From the NCBI GenBank assembly GCA_022615295.1, contig JAKEHF010000158.1:1-17528 (forward strand): a stretch of 17,528 bases of DNA, in the 5' to 3' direction. Within the stretch, counting starts at the first letter, position 1, and the number at the start of each line of letters is the position of its first letter. Shown one piece after another: positions 1 through 6,724 of this stretch. The stretch is from Actinomycetota bacterium. GTDB taxonomy: Bacteria > Actinomycetota > Acidimicrobiia > Spongiisociales > ZC4RG35. The notes beneath the pieces were generated by a model, which saw only the letters and a list, made by a program, of their open reading frames with translations, made no database searches and was not told the DNA's origin. The position numbers and the translations under genes are program-made.

Positions 1-247
1 CGTCGTCGGTGACGAACACCTCGCCGTGCTCGAACGGGTTCATCGTGCCCGGGTCGACGTTGATGTAAGGGTCGAGCTTCTGGTTGACGACCTTGAGCCC
101 CCGGGCCTTGAGGAGACGCCCCAGGGAGGCGGCGGTGATGCCCTTTCCCAGACTGGAGACCACACCACCGGTGACGAAGATGTACTTCGGCTGGTGGGTC
201 GTGGGGTGGGCCTCGGAGATCGGATCCGGAAAAGGCCCGTTGGTCAC
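1..247 (-). CDS. pyrG: CTP synthase, N-terminal part (gene runs off the left edge)
   Basis: CTP synthase makes CTP from UTP, ATP and glutamine in the cytoplasm, the last step of de novo pyrimidine nucleotide synthesis. Only the first 82 codons are present; they belong to the amidoligase (synthetase) domain. After a divergent leader of about 20 residues come YIFVTGGVVSSLGKGI, with the family's nucleotide-binding loop, then KLDPYINVDPGTMNPFEHGE and FVTDD, which are highly conserved. I chose the GTG at 247 because it is the first in-frame start ahead of the conserved block. The leader is longer than in many homologues. No Shine-Dalgarno precedes the GTG, but a -10-like TACTGT lies 8 bases upstream, which fits a short or absent leader. 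The neighbouring upstream gene ends in a hairpin, so pyrG is probably transcribed on its own. Identity is certain; the exact start is less so. Confidence 0.95.
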   Translation of the reverse strand, partial: MTNGPFPDPISEAHPTTHQPKYIFVTGGVVSSLGKGITAASLGRLLKARGLKVVNQKLDPYINVDPGTMNPFEHGEVFVTDD

Positions 248-255
248 GGGAGGTC

Positions 256-284
256 ACAGTAGCACCGTGACCCTCGTTGACGAA
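256..284 (-). promoter_or_regulatory. Candidate pyrG promoter
   Basis: On the minus strand TTCGTC (284–279) is followed after 17 bases by TACTGT (261–256), a TAnnnT-type -10. The -35 match is weak. The -10 ends 8 bases before the GTG of pyrG, so the transcript would start within about two bases of the start codon. The absence of a Shine-Dalgarno supports this. Inferred from sequence pattern only. Confidence 0.35.
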
Positions 285-293
285 CCATCCGTC

Positions 294-325
294 GAGGAGC
301 ACCGCCCCTTGGGGCGATGCTCCTC
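294..325 (-). terminator. Hairpin between the secreted repeat protein gene and pyrG
   Basis: GAGGAGCA (294–301) pairs with TGCTCCTC (318–325), and the inner CGCCCC (303–308) pairs with GGGGCG (311–316). One mismatch separates the two stems. The structure starts 11 bases beyond the stop codon at 337, where a terminator belongs. No T-tract follows it on the minus strand, which is common for actinobacterial terminators but lowers certainty. Confidence 0.6.
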
Positions 326-336
326 ATGGTGGTCGA

Positions 337-1797
337 TCAGCCCAGACCGAACTCCCCGGAGACCGGGAGCCAATGGGACTCGCCCCACTGGAACTGCGAG
401 TCGGCGTTGCCCTGGGTGTTGCTGTGGCGGAAATACCAGGTGCTGTTGCCCGGCCGGAAGAGACCCGGTGTGTCGTCGCCGTCCACCGTCCCCCAGTCAC
501 CCGCCACCAGCCTGTCTCCCGGGTTGCCGAAGAAGAACTGGAAGTGAGCGATCCCCTGGGTGTTGCTGTTCCGGAAGTAGACAAATCCGGTCGACTCCCG
601 ATGGAGGCCTACCGTGGTCACGCCGTCGCCATTGAAGTCGCCGGTGAAGGGCTTGTCACCGAGATTGCCGAAGAGGAAGGAGAAGTCGGCGGCCCCGAGA
701 CCCCCGTCGTTCTCCCCCAGCTCGTTGATCACATAGATCCTGCCCTCCGAGGGTCGGTAGATGGAAACCGTATCGCACCCGTCTCCGTCGAAGTCGCCGG
801 CCAGTGGGATGTCACCGGGGTTGCCGAAGAAGAACCGGATGTTGGCGTTCCCCTGCGTGTTCGTGTTCCGAAGGTAGACGAAGCCGTCCGACTGCCGGTA
901 GAGGCCAGGGGTGTCGTCACCGTCACAGTCCCAGTCACCCATGAACGGGTAATCGCCGGGGTTGCCATAGAAGAAGGTGGTGATGTCTCCCTCCGTGTTG
1001 CGGAGACGCCAGACCCCGGTGTTGGGGTCGACGGCTCCCACCGTTGACTCCACGAACTCCGGTGGTGGCGGCGGTGGAGGGGTCTCCAGGGTCGTGAACT
1101 CGACATCGACCAGGTTGTCGGGGTCACCGATCGGATCGGACGCAAATGCCTGGGCGAAGGTGTTGTCGGTGGCCCCCACCAGGAAGTAGTAGAGGGTCTC
1201 GGGGTCGAGACCGGTGAGGTTGTAGCTGAGGACGTTGCCGGCGACCTGCTCCTGGAAGAACTGTTCGTACGGCCCCCCGTCACCGGGGTCCCGATAGCCG
1301 TTGACCTCGTAGGAGATGATCGATCCGTCCGGCGGGTCGGTCGCCTCCGGCCAGGAGATGGTGGCCGAGTTGTGAGTGACCGAGCTGGCCGACACCTGGG
1401 CGTCTGCCGGCCAGTTGGGTGGGTCGAGCTGGATGACGTTGTCCGCGGCGAGAGCCGCCGACTCCCCTGCTGCCCCGTCGATGGCGATCACGGCGAAGTC
1501 GTACTCGGTGCCAGTGGTCAGACCCTGGACCACCCACTCGGCGACACCGGGCTCGTCGCCGCTGTTGGGATCCACCTGTTGAACCTCGAGCCCGTCGACT
1601 CGCACGCTGTAGTAGGCGAGGTCGCCATCGGTATCGGTCGCCTCTGGCCATTTCAGCTCCGTCGCCGTCTCGGTGAGTGAGAAGGTGAACAGGAAGGCCC
1701 CGTCCGGCCATGTCGGTACCGCCGCCGAGGCCGTCAAGGGCACAGATCCGACCACGAACGCGACCACGACCAGTACCAAAAAGAGCTTGCGTCTCAT
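337..1797 (-). CDS. Secreted fibronectin-III and FFFGNPGD-repeat protein
   Basis: The product (486 aa) is a predicted secreted protein of unknown target. Residues 1–25 form a signal peptide: MRRK, a hydrophobic core, then ASA before a likely cleavage after A25. Two fibronectin-III-like domains follow at about 28–122 and 128–238, each with a WPEATD motif. A polyproline linker (240–246) leads to a repeat region (about 248–486). Four clear units each carry FFxGNPGD (275, 322, 374, 421) and then GDWD or GDFDGDG-type acidic loops (287, 334, 386, 433); a fifth unit near 470 is degraded. The repeats resemble FG-GAP/VCBS beta-propeller blades with possible calcium loops. FN3 plus propeller suggests carbohydrate or surface binding; no catalytic domain is seen. 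An AGGTGG/GGAGG stretch lies immediately before the ATG. It sits between nadK and pyrG with its own candidate promoter and terminator, so it is probably a separate unit and an accessory gene. Confidence 0.85.
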   Translation of the reverse strand: MRRKLFLVLVVVAFVVGSVPLTASAAVPTWPDGAFLFTFSLTETATELKWPEATDTDGDLAYYSVRVDGLEVQQVDPNSGDEPGVAEWVVQGLTTGTEYDFAVIAIDGAAGESAALAADNVIQLDPPNWPADAQVSASSVTHNSATISWPEATDPPDGSIISYEVNGYRDPGDGGPYEQFFQEQVAGNVLSYNLTGLDPETLYYFLVGATDNTFAQAFASDPIGDPDNLVDVEFTTLETPPPPPPPEFVESTVGAVDPNTGVWRLRNTEGDITTFFYGNPGDYPFMGDWDCDGDDTPGLYRQSDGFVYLRNTNTQGNANIRFFFGNPGDIPLAGDFDGDGCDTVSIYRPSEGRIYVINELGENDGGLGAADFSFLFGNLGDKPFTGDFNGDGVTTVGLHRESTGFVYFRNSNTQGIAHFQFFFGNPGDRLVAGDWGTVDGDDTPGLFRPGNSTWYFRHSNTQGNADSQFQWGESHWLPVSGEFGLG

Positions 1798-1897
1798 CCC
1801 TCCACCTTTTCCGGTCTCTCAGCCCCCAAGAGGCCACCCCATCGACACGGTGGGAGAGGTCAGGCAATCGTCAGCCTCCGGTCCCACCCTCGTCGCC

Positions 1898-1926
1898 AGA
1901 CTAGACCACGCTCGGTGAAAGTTGAA
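1898..1926 (-). promoter_or_regulatory. Candidate promoter of the secreted repeat protein gene
   Basis: The minus strand shows TTCAAC (1926–1921), a 17-base spacer and TAGTCT (1903–1898), a reasonable housekeeping-sigma match. It would start a transcript near 1891 with a leader of about 95 bases before the ATG at 1797. It lies in the 141-base gap after nadK. This is a pattern match only. Confidence 0.35.
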
Positions 1927-1938
1927 GCGGAAACGCGG

Positions 1939-2712
1939 TCAACCGAGACCGAACTTGTCACGGAGAAGCCCGGGAAAGCTGCGCTCCTCGAGGACGACGA
2001 AACGGGCCGGCGTCTCCCCTTTGCGCACGGCGACCACTCCACCCTCACCCAACTCCCCCAGCGCGGTCTTGTCAACGTTCACCCTGACCACCCGGTCACG
2101 ACTGACCCGGAGACCGATCACGCTGTCAGCGGGGAGCACCAGAGCCCGATCGAACAGCGCGTGCGACGCCACCGGTGTCACCACCAGCGCCTCCATACGC
2201 GGGTCCATGAGGGGGCCGCCGGCCGAGAAGGTGTATGCCGTCGAGCCGGTCGGGGTGGCGACAATCAACCCGTCGGCTCGATACGTGGCGAAGGGTTCGC
2301 CATCGATGGTGACGTCCAGATGGATCAATCTGGTGCTGTCCACCTTCTCGACCACGACGTCGTTGACCCCGGTCAATGTCGTGTCGCCGACCGTCACCGC
2401 CACCGTCATCCGCTCCTCGATCCGATAGTCCCCCGACATCACCGCCTTGAGCACCGTCTCCGCTTCGTCGGGCTCGGCCTGGGCAAGAAAGCCCAGTGTC
2501 CCGAGGTTGAAGCCGAGGACGGGCACATCCCAGGCCAGCGCCTGGCGAACCGCCCCGAGCATGGTTCCGTCGCCGCCTGCCGAGATCACCATGTCGGGTT
2601 GTCCTTCGGCACCGACGATCTCGCCGCCAGAGTCGGCGATCAACGTGAAGAGCCTCTCGGTGAAGACGGCAGCAGGCCCCGGTCCCGGCCTCGTCTCGAC
2701 GAAGAATCTCAA
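1939..2712 (-). CDS. nadK: NAD kinase
   Basis: NAD kinase phosphorylates NAD+ to NADP+ in the cytoplasm, using ATP or, in many actinobacteria, polyphosphate. From the chosen start the protein has 257 residues. GGDGT lies at 46–50, NLGTLGFL at 69–76, NDVVVEK at 117–123, and the glycine-rich DGLIVATPTGSTAY with SAGGPL at 147–168; all are diagnostic. I chose the TTG at 2712 because GGAGGT (2724–2719) lies 6 bases upstream and the family usually starts close to this strand. The frame stays open to 2823, but that extra stretch (MCLPRWTG...) does not resemble NAD kinase. At 257 aa it is slightly shorter than the usual 270–300. In M. tuberculosis nadK follows tlyA and precedes recN; neither is present here. 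Function is certain, start fairly so. Confidence 0.93.
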   Translation of the reverse strand: MRFFVETRPGPGPAAVFTERLFTLIADSGGEIVGAEGQPDMVISAGGDGTMLGAVRQALAWDVPVLGFNLGTLGFLAQAEPDEAETVLKAVMSGDYRIEERMTVAVTVGDTTLTGVNDVVVEKVDSTRLIHLDVTIDGEPFATYRADGLIVATPTGSTAYTFSAGGPLMDPRMEALVVTPVASHALFDRALVLPADSVIGLRVSRDRVVRVNVDKTALGELGEGGVVAVRKGETPARFVVLEERSFPGLLRDKFGLG

Positions 2713-2718
2713 TCGGGA

Positions 2719-2724
2719 ACCTCC
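2719..2724 (-). promoter_or_regulatory. Ribosome binding site that sets the nadK start
   Basis: GGAGGT on the minus strand lies 6 bases before a TTG codon at 2712. It is the reason for choosing a TTG start over the in-frame codons further upstream, which lack such a site. Confidence 0.6.
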
Positions 2725-2841
2725 AGCGCCCGAACCAACCTGCCCCTCCGACACCACACTAGGTATTCCGCGTGGACACCCCGAGAGGTGAGGGAACGTT
2801 CCAGTCCAGCGGGGAAGGCACAAGCCCGACGCCGAACCGCG

Positions 2842-2985
2842 TCAGCTCTCCTCCAACTCGTCGAGGATCCGGCTCAGCAGGTCGGCGAGCTCGGCGGCCG
2901 GGCCGGGCAGCAATGCCGGATCGAGGGCGGCCAGCTTCTCCAGCGCGGTCTCCAGCTCCTCGATCTGATAAGGGGTCAGGTCCAT
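2842..2985 (-). CDS. Small acidic protein of 47 residues, between HAD phosphatase and NAD kinase
   Basis: This short frame reads MDLTPYQIEELETALEKLAA, then ...DPALLPGPAAELADLL and ends ...LDELEES. It is rich in Leu, Ala and Glu, with two likely amphipathic helices separated by LLPGP. I do not recognise a function. Support is positional: M. tuberculosis has a small conserved protein (Rv1693, about 58 aa, from memory) in the same place between the HAD phosphatase and the tlyA–nadK pair. The ATG at 2985 lacks a good Shine-Dalgarno. A 59-base tandem duplication immediately upstream has pushed the HAD stop codon 66 bases away; without it the gap would be 7 bases, which fits translational coupling. 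It could still be a chance frame. Confidence 0.6.
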   Translation of the reverse strand: MDLTPYQIEELETALEKLAALDPALLPGPAAELADLLSRILDELEES

Positions 2986-2987
2986 GA

Positions 2988-3106
2988 GGGGATTATCGCC
3001 GTCCCACCTCGCCGAGGAGGAGATCCACGGCTGCGGGCAGATCGGCGGGGATTATCGCCGTCCCACCTCGCCGAGGAGGAGATCCACGGCTGCGGGCAGA
3101 TCGGCG
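2988..3106. repeat. 59-bp perfect tandem duplication
   Basis: Bases 2988–3047 are repeated exactly at 3047–3106, a perfect duplication with a period of 59. The right copy encodes the C-terminus of the HAD phosphatase (from about ADLPAAVDLL to the TAA at 3054–3052). The left copy lies outside the gene and holds the same coding text in another frame with its own stop at 2995–2993. Since 59 is not a multiple of 3 the reading frame changes, but the stop in the right copy shields the gene product. The lack of any mismatch suggests a very recent event or an assembly artefact. Confidence 0.95.
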
Positions 3107-3822
3107 ACGACATGGTCGGCGTCGATACCGGCCTGCCCGTTCCGGGTCGCCCCGCTGAGCACCAGGACCGAGACCCACCCAGGCTCGTCATGGGCCATCG
3201 CCATGTCGGTGTCGACCCGGTCCCCGATGACCCAAGCCGGGCCGGAGAGCCGGGTCTTCACCAGATCCCGCATCGGGGAATACGGTTTGCCGGCAACCTC
3301 GGGCTCGACACCCGAGGCAACCTCGATGGCTGCGACGATCGCCCCCGCCCCGGGGAGGGGGCCGGCGGTGGTCGGGTAGGTGGGGTCGAGGTTGGTGGCT
3401 ATGAAACGGGCTCCGTTACGCAAGGCGGTGGCGGCCTCGGCTATCTGGCGATAGTCGAGCCCCGTTGTGAGACCGACCATCACCGACCGGGCCTCCCCCG
3501 GATCCCGGGTCTGGTCCCGACCAGCTCTGCTCAGCACCTCGGTGATCCCCACGTCTCCGACGACGTACACCGGCAAGTCCACGTCGCGGAGCATTCCCTC
3601 GGCGGCCTCCGGCGACGTGCAAACGTCGGCCGGGTCGTATGCCACACCGGTGAGCCTGCTCACCTTTTCGGCTACCTGACCGGGGGTCTTAGCGGCATTG
3701 TTGGTCACGAACAGAATCCGGGCCCCGGCGTCCCGAAGACGTCGCAACGCGTCTGGCACACCGTCGAGCACCGTGTCCCCCAGGTACACCACCCCGTCCA
3801 GGTCACAGACGACGTCGATCAA
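3052..3822 (-). CDS. HAD-IIA family (NagD-like) phosphatase
   Basis: This is a 256-residue cytoplasmic haloacid-dehalogenase-superfamily phosphatase of the IIA (NagD / 4-nitrophenylphosphatase) type. All four HAD motifs are visible: DLDGVVY at 7–13 (D7 nucleophile, D9 acid/base), FVTNN at 38–42, K179 in GKPYSP, and GDRVDTD at 200–206 for magnesium binding. The cap domain between motifs II and III is the C2 type. The physiological substrate cannot be told; related enzymes act on small phosphorylated metabolites such as sugar or glycerol phosphates. The TTG start at 3822 overlaps the TGA of the upstream peptidase gene (TTGA, 4 bases), implying translational coupling. The final 17 codons lie within a perfect 59-base tandem duplication. 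Family assignment is firm. Confidence 0.93.
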   Translation of the reverse strand: MIDVVCDLDGVVYLGDTVLDGVPDALRRLRDAGARILFVTNNAAKTPGQVAEKVSRLTGVAYDPADVCTSPEAAEGMLRDVDLPVYVVGDVGITEVLSRAGRDQTRDPGEARSVMVGLTTGLDYRQIAEAATALRNGARFIATNLDPTYPTTAGPLPGAGAIVAAIEVASGVEPEVAGKPYSPMRDLVKTRLSGPAWVIGDRVDTDMAMAHDEPGWVSVLVLSGATRNGQAGIDADHVVADLPAAVDLLLGEVGRR

Positions 3823-5138
3823 GGACCCAGGAAGTGGTGGAACACCCTCTGGTACAGGGTGGTGGTCCGCTCCACGGACGCCACCGACACTCGCTCATCG
3901 TGACCATGGAACAGGGAGAGCATCTGGGAGAAGGTCATCCTGTCGTCGAAGAGGCCGACCCCGTAGCCGATCGCCCCCCTCTTGCGCCAGAACCTCCCGT
4001 CTGTGCCGACCGTCATGAGGGTGGGCACCAGGTTCCGGTGGCCCTCGAGCTCCTCCACCGAGGCGGCGATCGCCTCCCAGAGCGGGTTGCCCGTGGGACT
4101 TATCGTGGCGTGGAGGTCGAGTACCGGCTCGATCTCGACCTCGTCGCTGGCCATCGCCTTGCGGAGATGGGATTCCACGAAGGCACCGTCCATGCCGGGC
4201 AGGGGGCGGATGTCGACCGAGGCCGTTGCGGCGTCGGGGATCACGTTGCTCTTCACACCCGCGGTCAGCATGTTCGGTGAGATCGTGAGATGGGTAAGGG
4301 CGTGGGCGTAACGGGCAAACAGGGGGTCGGTGACTGCCAGGTTGTCGAGGGCGTCGTCCACCACGTCGGGATCGGTGAGGGCCCGCTTGGTCTCCGGGTC
4401 GAGGTCGAGATGATCGACGAAGCGGGCCCACTCCGGCGCGATGTCGACCGGCATCGGGGTCTCGAAGATCCCTCCGAGGGCGCTGACCAGCTTCTCCAGG
4501 GCGTTATCGGTGCGGTAGGGGGCCGATCCGTGACCGGGGGTCCCGTGAGTGTGCAGACGGGTCCAATAGCCGCCCTTCTCCCCCACCGCCACCGGGACGG
4601 TGGGCATCGCGGAGTACTCCAGCGCCGGGTAGGCGACCTCGGTCAGACAGTAGGCGGCGTGCACCAGGTCCCAGCGCTCCTCGACCAGTGCTCCGGCCCC
4701 GAGGAACCCGCCGGCTTCCTCATCGGCAGCGGCCACGAACACCAGGTCGCCACGGGGCGCCAGCTCACCCCTGACGTACGGTCGGGCCGCGACCGCCATC
4801 GCCGCGGTGACGTTGAGCATGTCGACGGCGCCGCGCCCATATACGAAGCCATCAACGATCTCGGCGGCGAAGGGATCCACGGTCCACCCGGAGGCATCGA
4901 CCGGGACCACGTCGGTGTGGGGCACCAGGGCCAGATCGGGGGCGGTGGGGTCGGAGCCCACGACCCGATAGATCAGGGTCTGCCGCCCCGGCGACGGCTC
5001 GAAGACGTCACCCTCCATACCGAAGAACTCCTGGAGGGTGGCCACCGACCGGTGCTCGTGACCACTCTCGGGGGTGCCGTCGTTGACACAGCGGTTGCGG
5101 ATCAACTCCTGGAGCAGGGGTATGACACCGGTCGTCAT
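3819..5138 (-). CDS. M20 family metallopeptidase
   Basis: This 439-residue zinc amidohydrolase belongs to peptidase family M20 (ArgE/DapE/carboxypeptidase G2 group). Metal and catalytic residues are in place: HTD at 74–76 (H74 ligand, D76), D106 in GRGAVDM as bridging ligand, E140/E141 in ADEEAGG with the general base, E167 in CLTE and H411 near the C-terminus in FHGHDE. The inserted dimerisation domain starts at about GTPGHGSAP (199–207), with H203 as the residue that completes the partner active site. No signal peptide is seen, so it is cytoplasmic. Substrate is unknown; dipeptides or N-acyl amino acids are typical. The ATG at 5138 overlaps the upstream Nudix stop in ATGA, and its own stop overlaps the HAD start, so it is part of a coupled chain. 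Confidence 0.93.
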   Translation of the reverse strand: MTTGVIPLLQELIRNRCVNDGTPESGHEHRSVATLQEFFGMEGDVFEPSPGRQTLIYRVVGSDPTAPDLALVPHTDVVPVDASGWTVDPFAAEIVDGFVYGRGAVDMLNVTAAMAVAARPYVRGELAPRGDLVFVAAADEEAGGFLGAGALVEERWDLVHAAYCLTEVAYPALEYSAMPTVPVAVGEKGGYWTRLHTHGTPGHGSAPYRTDNALEKLVSALGGIFETPMPVDIAPEWARFVDHLDLDPETKRALTDPDVVDDALDNLAVTDPLFARYAHALTHLTISPNMLTAGVKSNVIPDAATASVDIRPLPGMDGAFVESHLRKAMASDEVEIEPVLDLHATISPTGNPLWEAIAASVEELEGHRNLVPTLMTVGTDGRFWRKRGAIGYGVGLFDDRMTFSQMLSLFHGHDERVSVASVERTTTLYQRVFHHFLGP

Positions 5139-5527
5139 GTCTGCAGGGTATCCAACAGGTCGTACATCGTCGGTGTCAGGGGGAGCCGGGCTGCGTCATC
5201 CAAGGGCACCCAGCGCACCTCGTCGGCGTCATCACCTCTCCGCAGCCGGCCACCTGCCAGAGAAGCTGAGAAGTCGACCAGGACGATGTGATGCCCCTCG
5301 GAGATGTGCTCACCGACCCAAACCACCTCCCCGACCACGACGTCGAGCCCGGTCTCCTCCGCCGTCTCCCGTCGGGCCGCCTCCCGAAGCCTCTCCCCGG
5401 GTCTGACCTTGCCTCCGGGGACCGCCCAGAGACCACGGCTGGGCTCACGCCCCCTGCGCACGAGCAGCAACCGATTGTCGTCGATCACCACCGCCCCCAC
5501 CCCGACTATCGGCTCAACGGTCGTCAT
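5135..5527 (-). CDS. Nudix (MutT-like) hydrolase
   Basis: The protein (130 aa) is a Nudix pyrophosphohydrolase. Its Nudix box matches the consensus fully: G39 with five residues to E45, then seven to R53-E-T-A-E-E-T-G-L61. The fold starts at VGVGAVVIDDNRLLLVRRG, typical of MutT/ADP-ribose-pyrophosphatase-like members, so the substrate is probably a nucleoside diphosphate linked to another group. I chose the ATG at 5527; the frame stays open to 5587, but those codons lie inside the upstream acetyltransferase gene and look unlike Nudix protein. The resulting overlap is 14 bases, with no clear Shine-Dalgarno, suggesting coupled translation. The stop overlaps the M20 peptidase start (ATGA). Exact substrate cannot be told from sequence. 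Confidence 0.92.
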   Translation of the reverse strand: MTTVEPIVGVGAVVIDDNRLLLVRRGREPSRGLWAVPGGKVRPGERLREAARRETAEETGLDVVVGEVVWVGEHISEGHHIVLVDFSASLAGGRLRRGDDADEVRWVPLDDAARLPLTPTMYDLLDTLQT

Positions 5528-5990
5528 CGTGGTGCATGATGATCGAGCGGGCGGCGAAGCCCCCCGCCTCGAAGAAGTTCTTGGCAAGTCGGTGACCAGG
5601 GAGCACGTGGGCGTCGAACTTCGAGATCCCCCGCTCCCTGAGGATGTCCATAACCTGGTCGCGCATCACCTCGCCGACCGCCACCTCTCTTGCGTGCGGG
5701 TCTACGTAGATCAGCCTTATGGCGCCTATGTTCTCGCCCTCGGCCTGGCTGAGCATGTCCTCCACCCTGGCGATGAGGAAACCGACTGGGACATCATCGA
5801 TCCACCCCACCAGGACTACGGTCCTCTCGTCGTCGATCGCGGCCCGCAGGCTGTCGGCCACCGGCTCGTCGAGGCCGTCAGCGAGCGGCCACATCCTGTG
5901 GAGCTGGGACATCTCGGTCTCGAGACCGCGATAGAGGGTCTCGAGGACGTCGACATCGGCCTGGCTCGCCCTCGTGGCGTGGACCCTCAT
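5514..5990 (-). CDS. GNAT family N-acetyltransferase
   Basis: The product (158 aa) looks like a GNAT acyltransferase using acetyl-CoA. After an N-terminal alpha-helical segment, the central strand pair VVLVGWIDDVPVGFLIARVED and AIRLIYVDPHAREVAVGEVM match GNAT motifs. Motif A, normally RxxGxG, reads REVAVG here, with Ala in place of the first Gly. The region ISKFDAHVLPGHRLAKNFFEAGGF matches the C-terminal motif B with its N..A..FYE..GF pattern. The acceptor is unknown. I chose the ATG at 5990 because it overlaps the upstream stop in ATGA; the frame stays open to 6158, but that part lies inside the glycosyltransferase gene. It precedes the Nudix gene in the coupled chain. Confidence 0.85.
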   Translation of the reverse strand: MRVHATRASQADVDVLETLYRGLETEMSQLHRMWPLADGLDEPVADSLRAAIDDERTVVLVGWIDDVPVGFLIARVEDMLSQAEGENIGAIRLIYVDPHAREVAVGEVMRDQVMDILRERGISKFDAHVLPGHRLAKNFFEAGGFAARSIIMHHDDDR

Positions 5991-6724
5991 CTCCCGGCCA
6001 GCCGCACCCCGGGTCTGAGACGGCTCAGACCCCAGATCGTCACCAGCCACATGGCCTCCACCACGATTCGCAGCCCCATCTTCGATTGGCCTCTCAGCCT
6101 GTCCCTGAATGCGATTGGCAACTCCACGATCCGGAGTCCACGGTTGCAGGCGCGCCATGCCATCTCCACCTGGAACCCATAGCCCGAAGCTCTGGCTTCA
6201 CCGTATCCCAGGGTGGCCAGTGAGGACGACCGGAACGCCCGGAACCCGGCGGTGGCATCCCGGATCGGTATCCCCAACATCAACCTGGCATAGATGTTGC
6301 CGGCCCGCGAGATCAGTCTCCTCGGCAATGGCCAGTCGGGGGTCGAGCCTCCGGGTACATACCGGGACCCGATGACCAGGTCGGCGCCGTCGACCACGCC
6401 CTGGACGATACGTGGCAGATCTGCGGGGTCGTGGGAGAAGTCGGCGTCCATCTCCACGATGACCTCCGCATCGCCTTCCTCGATGAGCCTGTCGAACGCG
6501 GCGGCATATGCCGGCCCCAGACCACGCTTGGCCACGCGATGCATCACCGTGATCGACGGGTCAGTCTCGGCCAGCGTGTCGGCGAGGGCTCCGGTGCCGT
6601 CGGGTGAGGCGTCGTCGACGATGAGGATGCGGTAGCCGTACGGGGCGATCGCCACCGTCAACTGGGCGATGTTCTCCCGTTCGTTGTACGTGGGGATGAC
6701 GACCGTCACCCTGTCAGGCGACAC
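5987..6724 (-). CDS. Glycosyltransferase family 2, polyprenol-phosphate mannose synthase-like
   Basis: This 245-residue GT2 enzyme resembles dolichol/polyprenol-phosphate mannose synthases (Ppm1 catalytic domain, DPM1). It would move mannose or another hexose from a nucleotide sugar to a polyprenyl phosphate at the inner face of the membrane, supplying lipid-linked sugar for lipoglycan or protein mannosylation. VVIPTYNERENI (8–19), LIVDDASPDGT (34–44), EMDADFSHDP (91–100, metal-binding DAD at 93–95) and VIGSRYVPGG (117–126) are all typical. The length fits the soluble catalytic domain; the membrane anchor domains of some homologues are absent. The GTG start at 6724 overlaps the upstream zinc-protein gene by 11 bases; a second GTG lies five codons on. 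The stop overlaps the GNAT start. Family is firm; donor sugar is inference. Confidence 0.9.
   Translation of the reverse strand: MSPDRVTVVIPTYNERENIAQLTVAIAPYGYRILIVDDASPDGTGALADTLAETDPSITVMHRVAKRGLGPAYAAAFDRLIEEGDAEVIVEMDADFSHDPADLPRIVQGVVDGADLVIGSRYVPGGSTPDWPLPRRLISRAGNIYARLMLGIPIRDATAGFRAFRSSSLATLGYGEARASGYGFQVEMAWRACNRGLRIVELPIAFRDRLRGQSKMGLRIVVEAMWLVTIWGLSRLRPGVRLAGR

Noticed and set aside
2797..2808. Palindrome GGAACGTTCC upstream of nadK, considered as a LexA or repressor site
   Set aside because: It lacks the spacing of the actinobacterial LexA box and has no second copy; a 10-base palindrome can arise by chance.
1915..3903. A 662-codon open frame on the plus strand
   Set aside because: It runs antisense through nadK and the HAD gene, whose motifs are intact. 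Its translation is rich in Arg, His, Pro and Gly with no domain, as expected of a high-GC antisense shadow.
4290..5291. A 333-codon plus-strand frame opposite the M20 peptidase
   Set aside because: The minus-strand peptidase has all its metal ligands; the plus-strand product has no recognisable motif.
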